A DNA stretch of 64,000 nucleotides from Streptomyces sp. NBC_00704 (GTDB lineage Bacteria > Actinomycetota > Actinomycetes > Streptomycetales > Streptomycetaceae): contig NZ_CP109000.1 of the NCBI RefSeq assembly GCF_036226605.1, positions 2,166,501 through 2,230,500 on the forward strand. The letters run 5' to 3'. A program made the translations under genes and the position numbers. The notes beneath the pieces are model-generated. The model made no database searches, was not told the origin of the DNA, and was given only the letters and a program-made list of their open reading frames with translations. Below are positions 1 to 9,237 of this stretch, in pieces; position 1 is the first letter of the stretch, and each line of letters begins with the position of its first letter.

Positions 1-892
1 AGGCCGAGGCGATGGAGTACGCGCCGATCACGTTCGGGGAGCCGGCCTCGTGGCGGGCGGCGCTCTCGTGCCACTCCACGTCCACTCCCCCGTCCTCGCG
101 CCGGGTGACCTTGCGGCTGGCGCCGCCGCCCGCGAGGTAGGGGTCGGCCAGGGTGAGCCAGTCGGCGCGGCCGGCCAGGACGCCGCTGCCGAAGGGCGCG
201 TACAGCTTGTGGCCGGAGAAGGCGATCCAGTCCACGTCGAGGTCACGGACCGACACGGGGTGGTGGGGGGCCAGCTGGGCGGCGTCGAGGACGATCCGGG
301 CGCCGTGGGCGTGCGCCGCCGCCGTCAGCTCGCGCACCGGCCACAGCTCGCCGGTGACGTTCGAGGCGCCGGTGACGCAGACCAGGGCCGGACCGTGCGG
401 GTCGCGCGCGGCGAGGGCCCGCTCCAGGGTGTCGACGGCCTGGCGCGGGCTGCGCGGGGCGTCGAGGTACGTGACGTGGGCGTTCGTCCAGGGCAGCAGC
501 GAGGCGTGGTGCTCGGTCTCGAAGACGAAGACCTGGCAGCCGGCGGGGAGCGCGGAGGCGAGCAGGTTGAGGGAGTCCGTCGTCGAGCGGGTGAAGACCA
601 GTTGGTCGTCCGGGCGGCAGTCGAGGAACTCGGTCACGGTGCGGCGGGCGTTCTCGAAGAGGTCCGTGGACAGCTGCGAGAGGTAGCCGGCGCCGCGGTG
701 GACGCTGCCGTAGTAGGGGGCGTAGGCCGCCACGTCGTCCCAGACGCGCTGGAGGGCGGGGGCGCTGGCCGCGTAGTCGAGGGCCGCGTAGGCGACCTCG
801 CCGCCGGTCACGAGCGGAACGGTGACGTCCCGGCCCAGAACGGGCAGGGGGGCACAAAGGGTGCGGGCGGCGGCAAGGGTGGAGACGGACAT
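1..892 (-). CDS. Class V aminotransferase, cysteine desulfurase/selenocysteine lyase-like (partial, 3' end missing)
   Basis: About 297 residues are visible; the C-terminus lies beyond the left edge. The fold-type I PLP signature is clear: a DAAQLAPHH segment near residues 203-211 supplies the Asp that contacts the pyridine nitrogen, and FSGHKLYAPFGSG near 225-237 carries the Schiff-base lysine, K229. Family members remove sulfur or selenium from cysteine-type substrates or act as amino-acid epimerases. The catalytic cysteine loop, which would separate a true desulfurase from other members, falls outside the window, so the substrate is open. The start is the ATG at 892. The leader upstream holds a SAM-IV riboswitch, so expression should respond to S-adenosylmethionine; this points to sulfur-amino-acid metabolism rather than Fe-S assembly. 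That last step is inference. Confidence 0.85.
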   Translation of the reverse strand, partial: MSVSTLAAARTLCAPLPVLGRDVTVPLVTGGEVAYAALDYAASAPALQRVWDDVAAYAPYYGSVHRGAGYLSQLSTDLFENARRTVTEFLDCRPDDQLVFTRSTTDSLNLLASALPAGCQVFVFETEHHASLLPWTNAHVTYLDAPRSPRQAVDTLERALAARDPHGPALVCVTGASNVTGELWPVRELTAAAHAHGARIVLDAAQLAPHHPVSVRDLDVDWIAFSGHKLYAPFGSGVLAGRADWLTLADPYLAGGGASRKVTRREDGGVDVEWHESAARHEAGSPNVIGAYSIASA

Positions 893-1042
893 GGCGAACT
901 CCCGTGAGAGCAGGGGGAACCGCCGTGCGGGCGGACAGCGCTCCGGCACGGAGGAAGGGGAAGAGAGGTGCAGGGGATGCGGGGCGGGGCTCTGCGCCCT
1001 AGCGCATTCGCTTGCTCACGGGAGACTCCCTCGGACGACCCA

Positions 1043-1067
1043 GGACCCCTGGTTTCGCGAGGGGTCC
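1043..1067 (-). promoter_or_regulatory. Candidate expression-platform hairpin of the SAM-IV riboswitch
   Basis: GGACCCCT and AGGGGTCC form an 8-bp perfect stem with a 9-nt loop. The left arm shares GGAC with the 3' strand of the aptamer pseudoknot, so hairpin and ligand-bound aptamer cannot form together. That is the geometry expected of a switch. No U-tract follows, so it is not a classic intrinsic terminator; it may act on folding further downstream. Confidence 0.55.
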
Positions 1068-1179
1068 GCGCTTGCCGTGGACCTTGCTGTCCACGGCCTG
1101 GTCTTCACCCGGGGCACCCCGCCACGGACGGAGGGTTGCCGGACAGTCGGCCGGGGCCTCATGACTGTCACTCATGACC
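1061..1179 (-). promoter_or_regulatory. SAM-IV riboswitch aptamer
   Basis: Read on the minus strand, the leader matches the SAM-IV aptamer: GGTCATGAGTGACAG at the 5' end, CCCCGGCCGACTGTCCGGCA, a GGGGTGCCCCGGGTGAAGAC block with the P1 3' strand GACC, a variable hairpin GCCGTGGACAGCAAGGTCCA, and GGCAAGCGCGG at the 3' end. A pseudoknot typical of the class can form between the P3-loop GTCCG (about 1125-1129) and CGGAC (about 1064-1068). SAM-IV is known from actinobacteria and normally lowers expression of sulfur genes when SAM is abundant. It sits about 170 nt before the aminotransferase start. Assigned by comparison with the class consensus from memory, not by a covariance search. Confidence 0.93.
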
Positions 1180-1199
1180 TGGTACAGGAAACTACGTCA

Positions 1200-1235
1200 G
1201 GTGATCGTCGTCCCGCAACCCGTGTCCGGATCGCG
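1200..1235 (-). promoter_or_regulatory. Weak promoter candidate for the SAM-IV leader
   Basis: On the minus strand, TTGCGG is followed after about 18 nt by TAGTTT, a plausible -35/-10 pair, placing a start just before the aptamer's first GGTCATGAG. The spacing is good but both hexamers are imperfect. Confidence 0.35.
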
Positions 1236-1256
1236 GGACGACCGCCGCCGCCGGCG

Positions 1257-2321
1257 TCACGCGTTGCTGGCCGCCACCCAGCGCTCCAGCGCCCGCCTGG
1301 CCGCGCCGGAGTCGATGGACTCGGCCGCCCGGTCCATGCCGGCCCGCAGCTGCCCGGCCAGCGGCCCGGCCCCCGGTTCCAGCGCCACCAGGGCCGCCGC
1401 CGAGTTCAGCAGGACGGCGTCGCGCACCGGGCCGGTCTCGCCCTCCAGCAGCCGGCGGGCGACCTCCGCGTTGTACGAGGGGTCGCCGCCGCGCAGCGCC
1501 TCGACCGGGACGAGGGCGAGGCCGACGTCGCGCGGGTCGAAGCTCTCCTCGGTGACCTTGCCGTCGCGCACGACCCACACGCGCGAGGTGGCCGTGGTGG
1601 TCAGCTCGTCGAGGCCGTCGTCGCCGCGGAAGACCAGCGAGGAGTTTCCCCGCTCGGCGAAGACGCCGGCGACGACCGGCGCCATGCGGGGGTCGGCGAC
1701 CCCGACCGCCTGGGCGGCCACCCTGGCCGGGTTGGTCAGCGGACCGAGCACGTTGAACACCGTGCGGATGCCGAGCTGCCCGCGCGCGGCGCCCACATGG
1801 CGCAGCGCCGGATGGAACTTGACCGCGAAGCAGAAGGTGATCCCGGCCTCCTGGGCGACCTCCTGCACCCGCTTCGGGGTCAGCTCCAGATTGACGCCGA
1901 GCTTCTCCAGGACGTCCGAGGCGCCGGACGCGGAGGACGCGGCCCGGTTGCCGTGCTTGACGACCGTGGCGCCCGCGCCGGCGACGACGATCGCCGACAT
2001 CGTGGAGATGTTGACGGTCTTCGCGCCGTCGCCGCCCGTGCCGACGATGTCGACGGTCGGACCCGGCACCTCGATCAGGTTGGCGTGCTCGTACATCGCG
2101 CGGACCAGGCCGTTGATCTCGGCGACGGTCTCGCCCTTGGCGCGCAGCGCCACCACGAACCCGGCGATCTGGGCGTCGGTCGCCTCGCCGCGCATGATCC
2201 GGTCCAGCGCCCAGAACGTGGCGTCCGCGTCCTGGTCGCGGCCGTACAGCAGGCCGTTCAGCACCTCGGGCCAGGAACGGCCCGCCGCGGTGTCGCCTCC
2301 AGCGGGGGTCACAGCGCTCAT
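1257..2321 (-). CDS. trpD: Anthranilate phosphoribosyltransferase
   Basis: 354 residues, usual length. It transfers the phosphoribosyl group of PRPP to anthranilate, the second step of tryptophan synthesis. The diagnostic [17 protein letters not shown] block binds PRPP, and [19 protein letters not shown] is the second family motif; an N-terminal helical domain precedes the alpha/beta domain. The ATG at 2321 has GGAG eight bases upstream; an in-frame extension to 2492 has no family similarity. trpD stands alone, away from other trp genes, beside the qcr-cta genes. The same neighbourhood occurs in mycobacteria, so the position is ancestral. Confidence 0.97.
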   Translation of the reverse strand: MSAVTPAGGDTAAGRSWPEVLNGLLYGRDQDADATFWALDRIMRGEATDAQIAGFVVALRAKGETVAEINGLVRAMYEHANLIEVPGPTVDIVGTGGDGAKTVNISTMSAIVVAGAGATVVKHGNRAASSASGASDVLEKLGVNLELTPKRVQEVAQEAGITFCFAVKFHPALRHVGAARGQLGIRTVFNVLGPLTNPARVAAQAVGVADPRMAPVVAGVFAERGNSSLVFRGDDGLDELTTTATSRVWVVRDGKVTEESFDPRDVGLALVPVEALRGGDPSYNAEVARRLLEGETGPVRDAVLLNSAAALVALEPGAGPLAGQLRAGMDRAAESIDSGAARRALERWVAASNA

Positions 2322-2471
2322 AGCCGCTCCTGCGTGTGTCGTCGTGAGTCGTGCTTCATACGTCGTGCGTCGTGCTTCGCCGGCCGGTGTGCGGCGCGGG
2401 ACCCGGGGGCCGCGTCGCCGGCCGCGAGTCGTGGAACACGGTGAACCCCACCCTATCCAGCCGCGGGCACG

Positions 2472-2510
2472 GCACAGGGCCCCGTCCGGCAACCGGACGG
2501 GGCCCTGTGC
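2472..2510 (-). terminator. Strong hairpin terminator after qcrB
   Basis: GCACAGGGCCCCGTCCG and CGGACGGGGCCCTGTGC form a 17-bp perfect stem around a short loop, starting 24 bp past the qcrB stop. There is no long T-run, which is usual in Streptomyces. It should end the ctaE-qcrCAB transcript and insulate trpD. Confidence 0.85.
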
Positions 2511-2533
2511 GTGGCGTGGCGACGCCCGGGCGA

Positions 2534-4180
2534 TCAGTGGTGGCCGTGGCCGCTCGTGATCTCCTTGTACTCCTCGACGGTGGGCTTCGGGATCTGCTGG
2601 TCCTCGCCGAAGTACGCTTCGCTGATCTTGGCGCGGAGCTTCTCCTTGCCCGTGACCTTGCGCTCGACGCCGTTGTCGTCGACGGTGGCGCCGATCGCGG
2701 CCGGCGCGTACTGCTCGTGCGCGGTCAGGGTGTGCAGCTGCTCCTGGCTGAGCGGCTCGTGGATCTCGATGAACTCACCGTGCGGCAGGCGCTTGATGGT
2801 GCCGGTCTCGCGACCGTGCAGCACCTTGTCCTTGTCGCGACGCTGCAGGCCGAGACAGATCCGCTTGGTGGCGATGTACGCGATGGCCGGTCCGGCGAAG
2901 AAGAAGATCCGGACGAACCAGGTGATCGCGTTGATCGACAGGTGGAAGTGGGTGGCCCAGAGGTCGTTGCCACCGCCCACCAGCATGATCATGTACATCG
3001 TGACCCAGGCGACGCCCAGCGCCGTACGGGTCGGGGCGTTGCGCGGGCGGTCCAGGATGTGGTGCTCGCGCTTGTCGCCGGTGATCCACGCCTCGATGAA
3101 GGGGTAGAGCGCCAGCAGGGCGAGCAGGACGCCGAACAGCACCAGCGGGATGAACACGCCCAGGACCAGGGTGTGGCCCCAGAAGTTGATCTCCCAGCCC
3201 GGCATGAAGCGGATCAGGCCTTCGGCGAAGCCCATGTACCAGTCGGGCTGGGCGCCGGTCGACACCTGGTCCGGACGGTAGGGGCCCATGGCCCAGATCG
3301 GGTTGATCTGCGCCACGGCCGCGATGGCCGCGATCACGCCGAAGACCAGGAAGAAGAAGCCTCCGGCCTTGGCCATGTACACCGGCAGCAGCGGCATGCC
3401 CACGACGTTCTTGTTGCTCTTGCCGGGGCCCGCGAACTGCGTGTGCTTGTGGTAGAAGACCAGGATCAGGTGGCCCACCATCAGGCCCAGCATGATGCCC
3501 GGCAGCAGCAGGATGTGGATCGAGTAGAACCGGGCCACGAAGTCGTGGCCGGGGAACTCGCCGCCGAACAGGAACATCGAGATGTACGTGCCGACGATCG
3601 GCATCGACAGGATCGCGCCCTGCGTGAAGCGCACACCGGTGCCGGAGAGCAGGTCGTCCGGGAGCGAGTAACCGGTGAATCCGGTGAACATGCCCAGGAC
3701 GAACAGCAGGAAGCCGAACAGCCAGTTGACCTCACGCGGCTTGCGGAACGCACCCGTGAAGAACACGCGCATCATGTGCACGAACATGCCGGCGAGGAAG
3801 ATCAGCGCCGCCCAGTGGTGGATCTGCCGGATGAGCAGACCGCCGCGCACGTCGAAGGAGATGTGCAGGGTCGAGCTGAACGCCTCGGACATCAGCTGTC
3901 CCTGGAGCGGGACGTAGCTGCCGTGGTACTCCACCTCGTTCATCGACGGGTGGAAGAACAGCGTCAGATACACACCCGTCAGGATGATGATGATGAAGCT
4001 GTACATGCACACTTCGCCCAACATGAACGACCAGTGGTCGGGGAAGATCTTGCGCATGTTCGCCTTGGCGAGGGAGTAGATCCCCAGCCGGCCGTCGGCC
4101 CAGTCGGCGATGCGCTCGCCGGCCGGGGCCTTCCCGCGTTCGCGGGTCACGGCGCTGTCGTGGTTCTCTGTCGTGCTCAT
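2534..4180 (-). CDS. qcrB: Cytochrome bc1 (bcc) complex cytochrome b subunit
   Basis: 548 residues. It is the membrane core of menaquinol:cytochrome c oxidoreductase, holding two b haems and the quinol sites. Haem-ligand helices are recognisable ([20 protein letters not shown] and [20 protein letters not shown]), as is a Qo-site PDWYMGF motif. A C-terminal cytosolic extension of about 130 residues, rich in charge and ending in GHGHH, is typical of actinobacterial QcrB. The ATG at 4180 overlaps the qcrA stop (ATGA), so the two are translationally coupled; longer upstream reading is only a shadow of qcrA. Last gene of the ctaE-qcrC-qcrA-qcrB operon. Confidence 0.98.
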   Translation of the reverse strand: MSTTENHDSAVTRERGKAPAGERIADWADGRLGIYSLAKANMRKIFPDHWSFMLGEVCMYSFIIIILTGVYLTLFFHPSMNEVEYHGSYVPLQGQLMSEAFSSTLHISFDVRGGLLIRQIHHWAALIFLAGMFVHMMRVFFTGAFRKPREVNWLFGFLLFVLGMFTGFTGYSLPDDLLSGTGVRFTQGAILSMPIVGTYISMFLFGGEFPGHDFVARFYSIHILLLPGIMLGLMVGHLILVFYHKHTQFAGPGKSNKNVVGMPLLPVYMAKAGGFFFLVFGVIAAIAAVAQINPIWAMGPYRPDQVSTGAQPDWYMGFAEGLIRFMPGWEINFWGHTLVLGVFIPLVLFGVLLALLALYPFIEAWITGDKREHHILDRPRNAPTRTALGVAWVTMYMIMLVGGGNDLWATHFHLSINAITWFVRIFFFAGPAIAYIATKRICLGLQRRDKDKVLHGRETGTIKRLPHGEFIEIHEPLSQEQLHTLTAHEQYAPAAIGATVDDNGVERKVTGKEKLRAKISEAYFGEDQQIPKPTVEEYKEITSGHGHH

Positions 4181-5244
4181 CCGCGCTCCCAGAAAGCAGG
4201 ACCGACGGGCTCTTCGAAGTCGCCGAGCGCCTGAAGGTAGCCCTCGTCGTTCACGCCGATGCGCAGCTGCGGCAGGGCGTGACCGGCGGGGCCGAAGATC
4301 ACTCGGGCACCGTCGGAGAGGTCGAAGGTGGACTGGTGGCAGGGGCACAGCACGTGGTGCGTCTGCTGCTCGTACAGGGAGATCGGGCAACCGACGTGGG
4401 TGCAGATCTTCGAGTACGCCACGATGCCCTCGTGCGACCACTCGAGTTCGCGCTTGTCCTTGATGTTGTCCGGCTGCAACCGGACGATCATCAGGGCCGC
4501 CTTGGCGATCTCGTTCTGGAAGTCCTCGTCGTGCTCCTCCAGGCCCTCGGGCTTGGCGAAGGTGAGAGAACCGACGGCCACGTCCGACGGACGCAGCGGC
4601 TCGTTCGTGTTCATGTTGACGAGCAGCTTGCCCTTGGCCCACAGCGTGTGACGCAGCTTGTCCTCGGGCAGCGGGCCGAGGTCGCGCAGCAGCACGACAC
4701 CGGACAGCGGCACCAGGGCGACCGCGCCGAACAGCGTGTTGCGGATCAGCTTGCGGCGGCCGAGCGCGGACTCCTTGGCGCCCTGCCGGAAGTCCGCGTG
4801 GACCTTGGCACGGACCTCGGGGTCGGCGGCGATCGGGTGGCGCTCGTCGGCGACCTCGACGTCCGACATCAGGGTGCGGGCCCAGTGGACCGCGCCGGCG
4901 CCGATGGTGAACAGCGCCGTGCCCAGGGTCAGGCCCAGCGCGAAGTTCAGCGCGCTGAGGTGGCCGATCGGGAACACGAAGACCGACTTGTCGGCGGGGA
5001 TCGCCACGTACGAGGCGATGAACCCGACCGTGGCCAGCATCGACAGCGTGAACAGGAAGGCGACCGCACGCTCGGACCGCTTGGCGGCCCGCTCGTCGAT
5101 GTCCTGGACGCGGTGCTCGTGGGGCGGCAGGCCGGGGTCCGCGAACGGGTTCTTCTCGTCCGCGACGTCTACCGCGCCGTGCTCGTGGTGTCCTGCGGAC
5201 TGCTCGGCAGGCAGGTTCTCTTCTGGAATGTCTTGGCTACTCAT
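4177..5244 (-). CDS. qcrA: Rieske iron-sulfur subunit of the bcc complex
   Basis: 355 residues. The Rieske 2Fe-2S cluster ligands are intact: C281/H283 in CTHVGCPI and C300/H303 in CPCHQSTF, with C286 able to form the usual disulfide. Three N-terminal membrane segments (about 60-82, 96-120, 168-188) instead of one mark the actinobacterial type that forms the bcc-aa3 supercomplex. It passes electrons from menaquinol to the dihaem cytochrome c. It overlaps qcrC and qcrB by 4 bp each. Confidence 0.98.
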   Translation of the reverse strand: MSSQDIPEENLPAEQSAGHHEHGAVDVADEKNPFADPGLPPHEHRVQDIDERAAKRSERAVAFLFTLSMLATVGFIASYVAIPADKSVFVFPIGHLSALNFALGLTLGTALFTIGAGAVHWARTLMSDVEVADERHPIAADPEVRAKVHADFRQGAKESALGRRKLIRNTLFGAVALVPLSGVVLLRDLGPLPEDKLRHTLWAKGKLLVNMNTNEPLRPSDVAVGSLTFAKPEGLEEHDEDFQNEIAKAALMIVRLQPDNIKDKRELEWSHEGIVAYSKICTHVGCPISLYEQQTHHVLCPCHQSTFDLSDGARVIFGPAGHALPQLRIGVNDEGYLQALGDFEEPVGPAFWERG

Positions 5245-6053
5245 GACTTCTTGGCCTTTGCGGTCCGAGCGGCGACCCAGACGGCGACCGCGATCAGTGC
5301 GCCGAGACCGAAGATCCAGGCGAACAGGCCCTCACTGACCGGCCCGAGACCGCCCAGCTCCAGACCACCGGGGTTGTCGGTGTCGCTGCTGTTGACCGCG
5401 TGCAGGTACGCGATGATGTCCTTCTTGTTCTGCTCCGACAGCGTGGTGTCGGGGAAGGAGGGCATGTTCTGCGGGCCGGTCTGCATGGCCTCGTAGAGGT
5501 GCTTCGGGTCCACGTCCTCCAGGGTCGGAGCGAACTTGCCCTTGGTGAGGGCGCCGCCCTTTCCGGTGAAGTTGTGGCACTGCGCGCAGTTGGTGCGGAA
5601 CAGTTCGCCGCCCTTGGCGATGTCCGCGCCCTCCGGACCGTACTCGGCCTTGGTGGGAACGGCCGGGCCGGAGCCGAGGGAGGCGATGTACGCGGCGAGC
5701 TGGTCGATCTCGGCCTGCGTGTAGATGTTCTTCTTCTTCACCACCTGCGGGCCCTGGGAGGTCGCCGCCGGCATGCGGCCGGTGCCGACCTGGAAGTCGA
5801 CGGCCGCGGCGCCCACGCCGACCAGGCTCGGACCGTCGGAGGTGCCCTGACCGCCGGTGCCGTGGCAGCTGGCGCAGCCGACGGCGTAGAGCTTCTTGCC
5901 CTCGTCGATCGTGAGGGACTGGGCGCTGTCGTCTGCCTGCGCCTTGCTCGCGGGCGCGAACGCGGCGTACAGCCCCCCTGTGCATGCCAGCGCGAGGAGT
6001 AGGACGACGAGCGCCGCCAGCGGATGGCGTCGTCGTGCGGAGAGCTTTTTCAC
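5241..6053 (-). CDS. qcrC: Dihaem cytochrome c subunit of the bcc complex
   Basis: 270 residues. Two c-type haem sites are visible, CASCH at 60-64 and CAQCH at 156-160, with an N-terminal membrane segment (about 12-31) and a C-terminal anchor (about 240-262). In actinobacteria this cc-type subunit replaces soluble cytochrome c and wires the bcc complex directly to the aa3 oxidase. The ATG at 6053 begins a Lys/Arg-rich start followed by the hydrophobic segment. It lies 63 bp downstream of ctaE and overlaps qcrA by 4 bp. Confidence 0.98.
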   Translation of the reverse strand: MKKLSARRRHPLAALVVLLLALACTGGLYAAFAPASKAQADDSAQSLTIDEGKKLYAVGCASCHGTGGQGTSDGPSLVGVGAAAVDFQVGTGRMPAATSQGPQVVKKKNIYTQAEIDQLAAYIASLGSGPAVPTKAEYGPEGADIAKGGELFRTNCAQCHNFTGKGGALTKGKFAPTLEDVDPKHLYEAMQTGPQNMPSFPDTTLSEQNKKDIIAYLHAVNSSDTDNPGGLELGGLGPVSEGLFAWIFGLGALIAVAVWVAARTAKAKKS

Positions 6054-6116
6054 GGATTACCCCGGTGTCAGGATCTTCTGCGTCGATGCTTGTGGAGGTG
6101 CGGGAGCGGGCCCCGG

Positions 6117-6737
6117 CTACTTGATCAGGTAGATCGTGGCGAAGAGGCCGATCCAGACGACATCGACGAAGTGCCAGTAGTAGGACACGACGATGGCCGC
6201 GGTCGCCTGCTCGTGGGTGAACCTCTTGGCCGCGTAGGTGCGCCCGAGGACGAACAGGAAGGCGATGAGGCCGCCCGTCACGTGCATGCCGTGGAAGCCG
6301 GTGGTCAGGTAGAACACCGAGCCGTACGGATCCGAGGAGAGCGAGAGCCCGTCCTTCTTCACCAGCTCGGTGTACTCGTAGATCTGACCGCCGATGAAGA
6401 TCGCACCCATGATGAAGGTGACGATGAACCACATCCGCAGCTTCTTCACGTCACCGCGCTCGGCGGCGAAGACGCCGAGCTGGCAGGTGAGCGAGGAGAG
6501 CACCAGGATCGTGGTGTTCGTGGCCGAGAACGGGAGGTTCAGGGCCTCGGCCATCTCCTTCCAGTGATCAGGACCCGTCACCGATCGCAGGGTGAAGTAC
6601 ATCGCGAAGAGGGCCGCGAAGAACATCAGCTCGGAACTCAGCCAGATGATGGTTCCGACGCTGGTGAGGTTCGGTCGATTGACCGACGGGTGCGCGTGCC
6701 CGGTGTCTACTGTCGTTGCTGTCGCCACGACCGACAT
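6117..6737 (-). CDS. ctaE: Cytochrome c oxidase subunit III
   Basis: 206 residues. Five membrane helices are visible, with the [14 protein letters not shown] start and the [20 protein letters not shown] helix typical of subunit III; the last helix carries [20 protein letters not shown]. It supports proton uptake and stability of the aa3 oxidase. Cotranscription with qcrCAB rather than with ctaCDF is the known actinobacterial layout. The promoter must lie in the 178 bp before the neighbouring plus-strand gene; TTGGAA and CATACG on the minus strand are a weak candidate. Confidence 0.97.
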   Translation of the reverse strand: MSVVATATTVDTGHAHPSVNRPNLTSVGTIIWLSSELMFFAALFAMYFTLRSVTGPDHWKEMAEALNLPFSATNTTILVLSSLTCQLGVFAAERGDVKKLRMWFIVTFIMGAIFIGGQIYEYTELVKKDGLSLSSDPYGSVFYLTTGFHGMHVTGGLIAFLFVLGRTYAAKRFTHEQATAAIVVSYYWHFVDVVWIGLFATIYLIK

Positions 6738-6915
6738 TATGTCGGTCCCTTATCCCGCCCTCACTCCGGGGGGTGCCGTTCGGAGTGTTCGCACCGTGTG
6801 TACTGCCCGTATGGCCCATCGAAGCCGTGTTCCAAGCGGTGTTGGGGCGGTGGGTGAGGGAGTAGCATCCGCGGCATCGGTTCTGTCCGTACGACACTGA
6901 TGTCACGGAGGAAGC

Positions 6916-7320
6916 ATGCAGGCGACCGCCACGGTGCTGGTCTACAGCGACGACTCCAACACGCGGGAGCAGGTACGGCTCGCGACCGGCCGCAGGCCCG
7001 CGCCGGACGTCCCCGTGGTGGAGTTCCTGGAGTGCGCGACGCCCGCCGCCGTGCAGCGCGAGCTGGACCGGGGCGGCATCGACGTCGTCGTCCTGGACGG
7101 CGAGGCCGCTCCCATGGGGGGCATGGGGCTGTGCCGTCAGCTCAAGGACGAGGTGTTCCGCTGCCCGCCGGTGCTGCTGCTGATCGGGCGGCCCCAGGAC
7201 GCCTGGCTCGCCACCTGGAGCCGGGCCGACGCGGCCGTGACGCTGCCTGTGGAGCCCGTGGAGTTCGCTCAGGCCCTCGCGTCCCTCCTGCGGACGAAGA
7301 GGCTTCAGCAGAGCGCGTAG
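6916..7320 (+). CDS. Receiver-like (pseudo-response-regulator) protein
   Basis: 134 residues, a single domain resembling CheY receivers: YSDDSN near the N-terminus matches the acidic pair, and VVVLDGE near residues 56-62 holds a candidate phospho-acceptor Asp. The usual conserved Lys-Pro near the C-terminus is replaced by LPVEP, so the phosphorylation chemistry may be lost. There is no output domain and no adjacent kinase. The start has GGAGG six bases before the ATG. It is divergent from ctaE. What it signals to cannot be told from sequence. Confidence 0.8.
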   Translation: MQATATVLVYSDDSNTREQVRLATGRRPAPDVPVVEFLECATPAAVQRELDRGGIDVVVLDGEAAPMGGMGLCRQLKDEVFRCPPVLLLIGRPQDAWLATWSRADAAVTLPVEPVEFAQALASLLRTKRLQQSA

Positions 7321-7453
7321 CGCCTGCCGGGGCGGGATGCGGCCGCGGCGCGGACCCGGGTCCGGGGCCGTCCGCCGCGTCCGCCCGCGCAGCCGTGCCG
7401 GTCACGGCCCCGCGGCTCCCGGCCCCGCGCTTTCGGCGGCGCGTGCACGGCGC

Positions 7454-8707
7454 CTACACGGCCGCCGGGCTCAGCCGCGCCGTCTCCTGGCCGGTCTGCT
7501 GCTTGCCGCCGGTCAGCGCGCTGCCGGTGGTCCAGTTCTTCCAGTCCAGGTTCCAGTCGCCGAAGCCGTTGCCGAACGTCTCCATCGTGTCGCCGTTGCT
7601 GTTGACGACCTGGACGACGTCGCCCTGGCGGATGTGGTCGAAGAACCACTGGGCGTTGGACGTGCTCATGCCCGTGCAGCCGTGGCTGACGTTCTCGTAG
7701 CCCTGGGAGCCCACGGACCAGGGGGCGGCGTGGACGTACTCGCCGCTCCAGGTGACGCGGGTGGCGTAGTAGACGGGCAGGTCGTAGGAGTCCGCGGAGC
7801 CCTCCGCGATGCCGACGGTGGTCCCGCGCATCCGTACGAAGTACTCCTTGCCCAGGACGACCTTGACGCCGTTGCGGGTCTCGAAGCCGGGCTTGCCGGT
7901 GGTGACGGGGATCTGCTGGATCTCCTCGTTGTTCTTGAACACCGACAGGGAGTGCGCCGCGGCGTCCGTCACGGCGATGACGCGGTCCCCGATGGTGAGT
8001 TTCAGCTCCTTGGCCGGGCCGCCCCACAGCCGGTCGCTGATCTTGATGCCGTCGAGGTTGCTGCGCACGCGGACGGTGGCGTGGGCGGGCCAGTAGTCCT
8101 TGGGCCGGTAGTGGAGTTCCTTGTCGTCCACCCAGTACCAGGCGCCCTGCACGGACGGCGACGAGGTGACCTTGAGGCCGCGTTCGACGACGGCCCGCTG
8201 GGCGGGGTCCTTCACGGGCTGGTCGAGCTTGGCGGTGACGGGCTGGCCGACGCCGTACTCGCCGGCGTCGGGGCCGAACTGGACCGCCAGCCGCTTCTTG
8301 CTGGTGGGCTTGCCGGTGTCGAAGGCGAGGACCCGGCGGCCGGGCGCTCCGTCGTCGTCCTCGGTGCTCACCCGGACGGTGTAGTGGGCTCCTGCGGCCA
8401 GCGGCTCGGTGCTGTGCCAGCGGCTGCCGTCGGCGGCGAGTTCGCCCGCGAGGTAGCGGCCTGTGGCGTCCACGGCGGTGACGTCCGTGATGCGGTCGTC
8501 GTCCTCGGCGGTGATCTGCAGGGGCTTGTCCGGGTCGGCCTTCTCGCCGTCCCCGTCGGGAGTGTTGAAGGAGATCTGGTCCGTCGCGTCGTAGGGGCGC
8601 GCGGAGAGCGGGTCGTCGTCCGAGCCGCAGGCGCTTGCGACCGCGCCCAGGGCGATCACCAGCAGGGTGCAGCCGACGACGGTGCGAGGGCGTGGTTGGT
8701 GGCTCAT
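7454..8707 (-). CDS. L,D-transpeptidase lipoprotein (YkuD family)
   Basis: 417 residues. A signal peptide ends in the lipobox ASAC (C27), so the protein should be anchored outside the membrane. Two immunoglobulin-like domains follow (about 45-130 and 140-235), then the YkuD catalytic domain with HAAPW and the active-site SHGCTGMS (H342, C344). Such enzymes make 3-3 peptidoglycan cross-links or attach proteins. The order resembles mycobacterial LdtB. It sits between the two respiratory operons and is transcribed as a single gene. A Gly/Thr-rich tail follows the catalytic domain. Confidence 0.93.
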   Translation of the reverse strand: MSHQPRPRTVVGCTLLVIALGAVASACGSDDDPLSARPYDATDQISFNTPDGDGEKADPDKPLQITAEDDDRITDVTAVDATGRYLAGELAADGSRWHSTEPLAAGAHYTVRVSTEDDDGAPGRRVLAFDTGKPTSKKRLAVQFGPDAGEYGVGQPVTAKLDQPVKDPAQRAVVERGLKVTSSPSVQGAWYWVDDKELHYRPKDYWPAHATVRVRSNLDGIKISDRLWGGPAKELKLTIGDRVIAVTDAAAHSLSVFKNNEEIQQIPVTTGKPGFETRNGVKVVLGKEYFVRMRGTTVGIAEGSADSYDLPVYYATRVTWSGEYVHAAPWSVGSQGYENVSHGCTGMSTSNAQWFFDHIRQGDVVQVVNSNGDTMETFGNGFGDWNLDWKNWTTGSALTGGKQQTGQETARLSPAAV

Positions 8708-8784
8708 GGCTTCACGCTAGGGAGCCGGGTCGGCGGCGGCGCGCTGAGTGACACGGACGGCGGACGCCCGGTACGGCAAAAGCG

Positions 8785-8820
8785 TGAGCCCGGACCCTCC
8801 TGACGGAGTGTCCGGGCTCA
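8785..8820 (-). terminator. Hairpin terminator after ctaF
   Basis: TGAGCCCGGAC and GTCCGGGCTCA give an 11-bp perfect stem with a 14-nt loop, 19 bp past the ctaF stop. It closes the ctaCDF operon and precedes the promoter region of the transpeptidase gene. Confidence 0.75.
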
Positions 8821-8838
8821 TGCGGGGTGGTGCGCGTG

Positions 8839-9237
8839 CTACTGGGTGCGGTTCTCACCGCGGTAGTACTCGAAGACCCAGCCCCACAGGCCGATCATGA
8901 TCACCGGGACGGAGAAGTAGAGCACCCACCAACCGACCGCGACACCGAGGAAGGCCAGGGCGCCGCCGACGGCGAGCGACAGCGGCTGCCAGCTGTGCGG
9001 GCTGAAGAAGCCCACCTCGCCGGCGTCGTCCGCGACGTCCGCCTCCTTGTTGTCCTGCGCGCCCGCGTCGACCCGCCGGGCGGTGAAGCCCAGGTAGAAG
9101 CCGACCATGATGCTCAGGCCGAAGGCCAGGAAGAGGGCCGTGGTGCCGGCCGGCTCCTTCGACCAGACGCCGTAGACGGTCGCCATGACAAGGAGGAAGA
9201 CGCTCAGCCAGACGAACATCTTGCCCTGGATCTTCAC
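8839..9237 (-). CDS. ctaF: Cytochrome c oxidase subunit IV (actinobacterial type)
   Basis: 132 residues with four hydrophobic helices, matching the small actinobacterial subunit IV. It starts [17 protein letters not shown] and ends in [12 protein letters not shown]. It overlaps ctaD by 4 bp (ATGA). It is a structural subunit of the aa3 oxidase with no known catalytic role. Confidence 0.95.
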   Translation of the reverse strand: MKIQGKMFVWLSVFLLVMATVYGVWSKEPAGTTALFLAFGLSIMVGFYLGFTARRVDAGAQDNKEADVADDAGEVGFFSPHSWQPLSLAVGGALAFLGVAVGWWVLYFSVPVIMIGLWGWVFEYYRGENRTQ

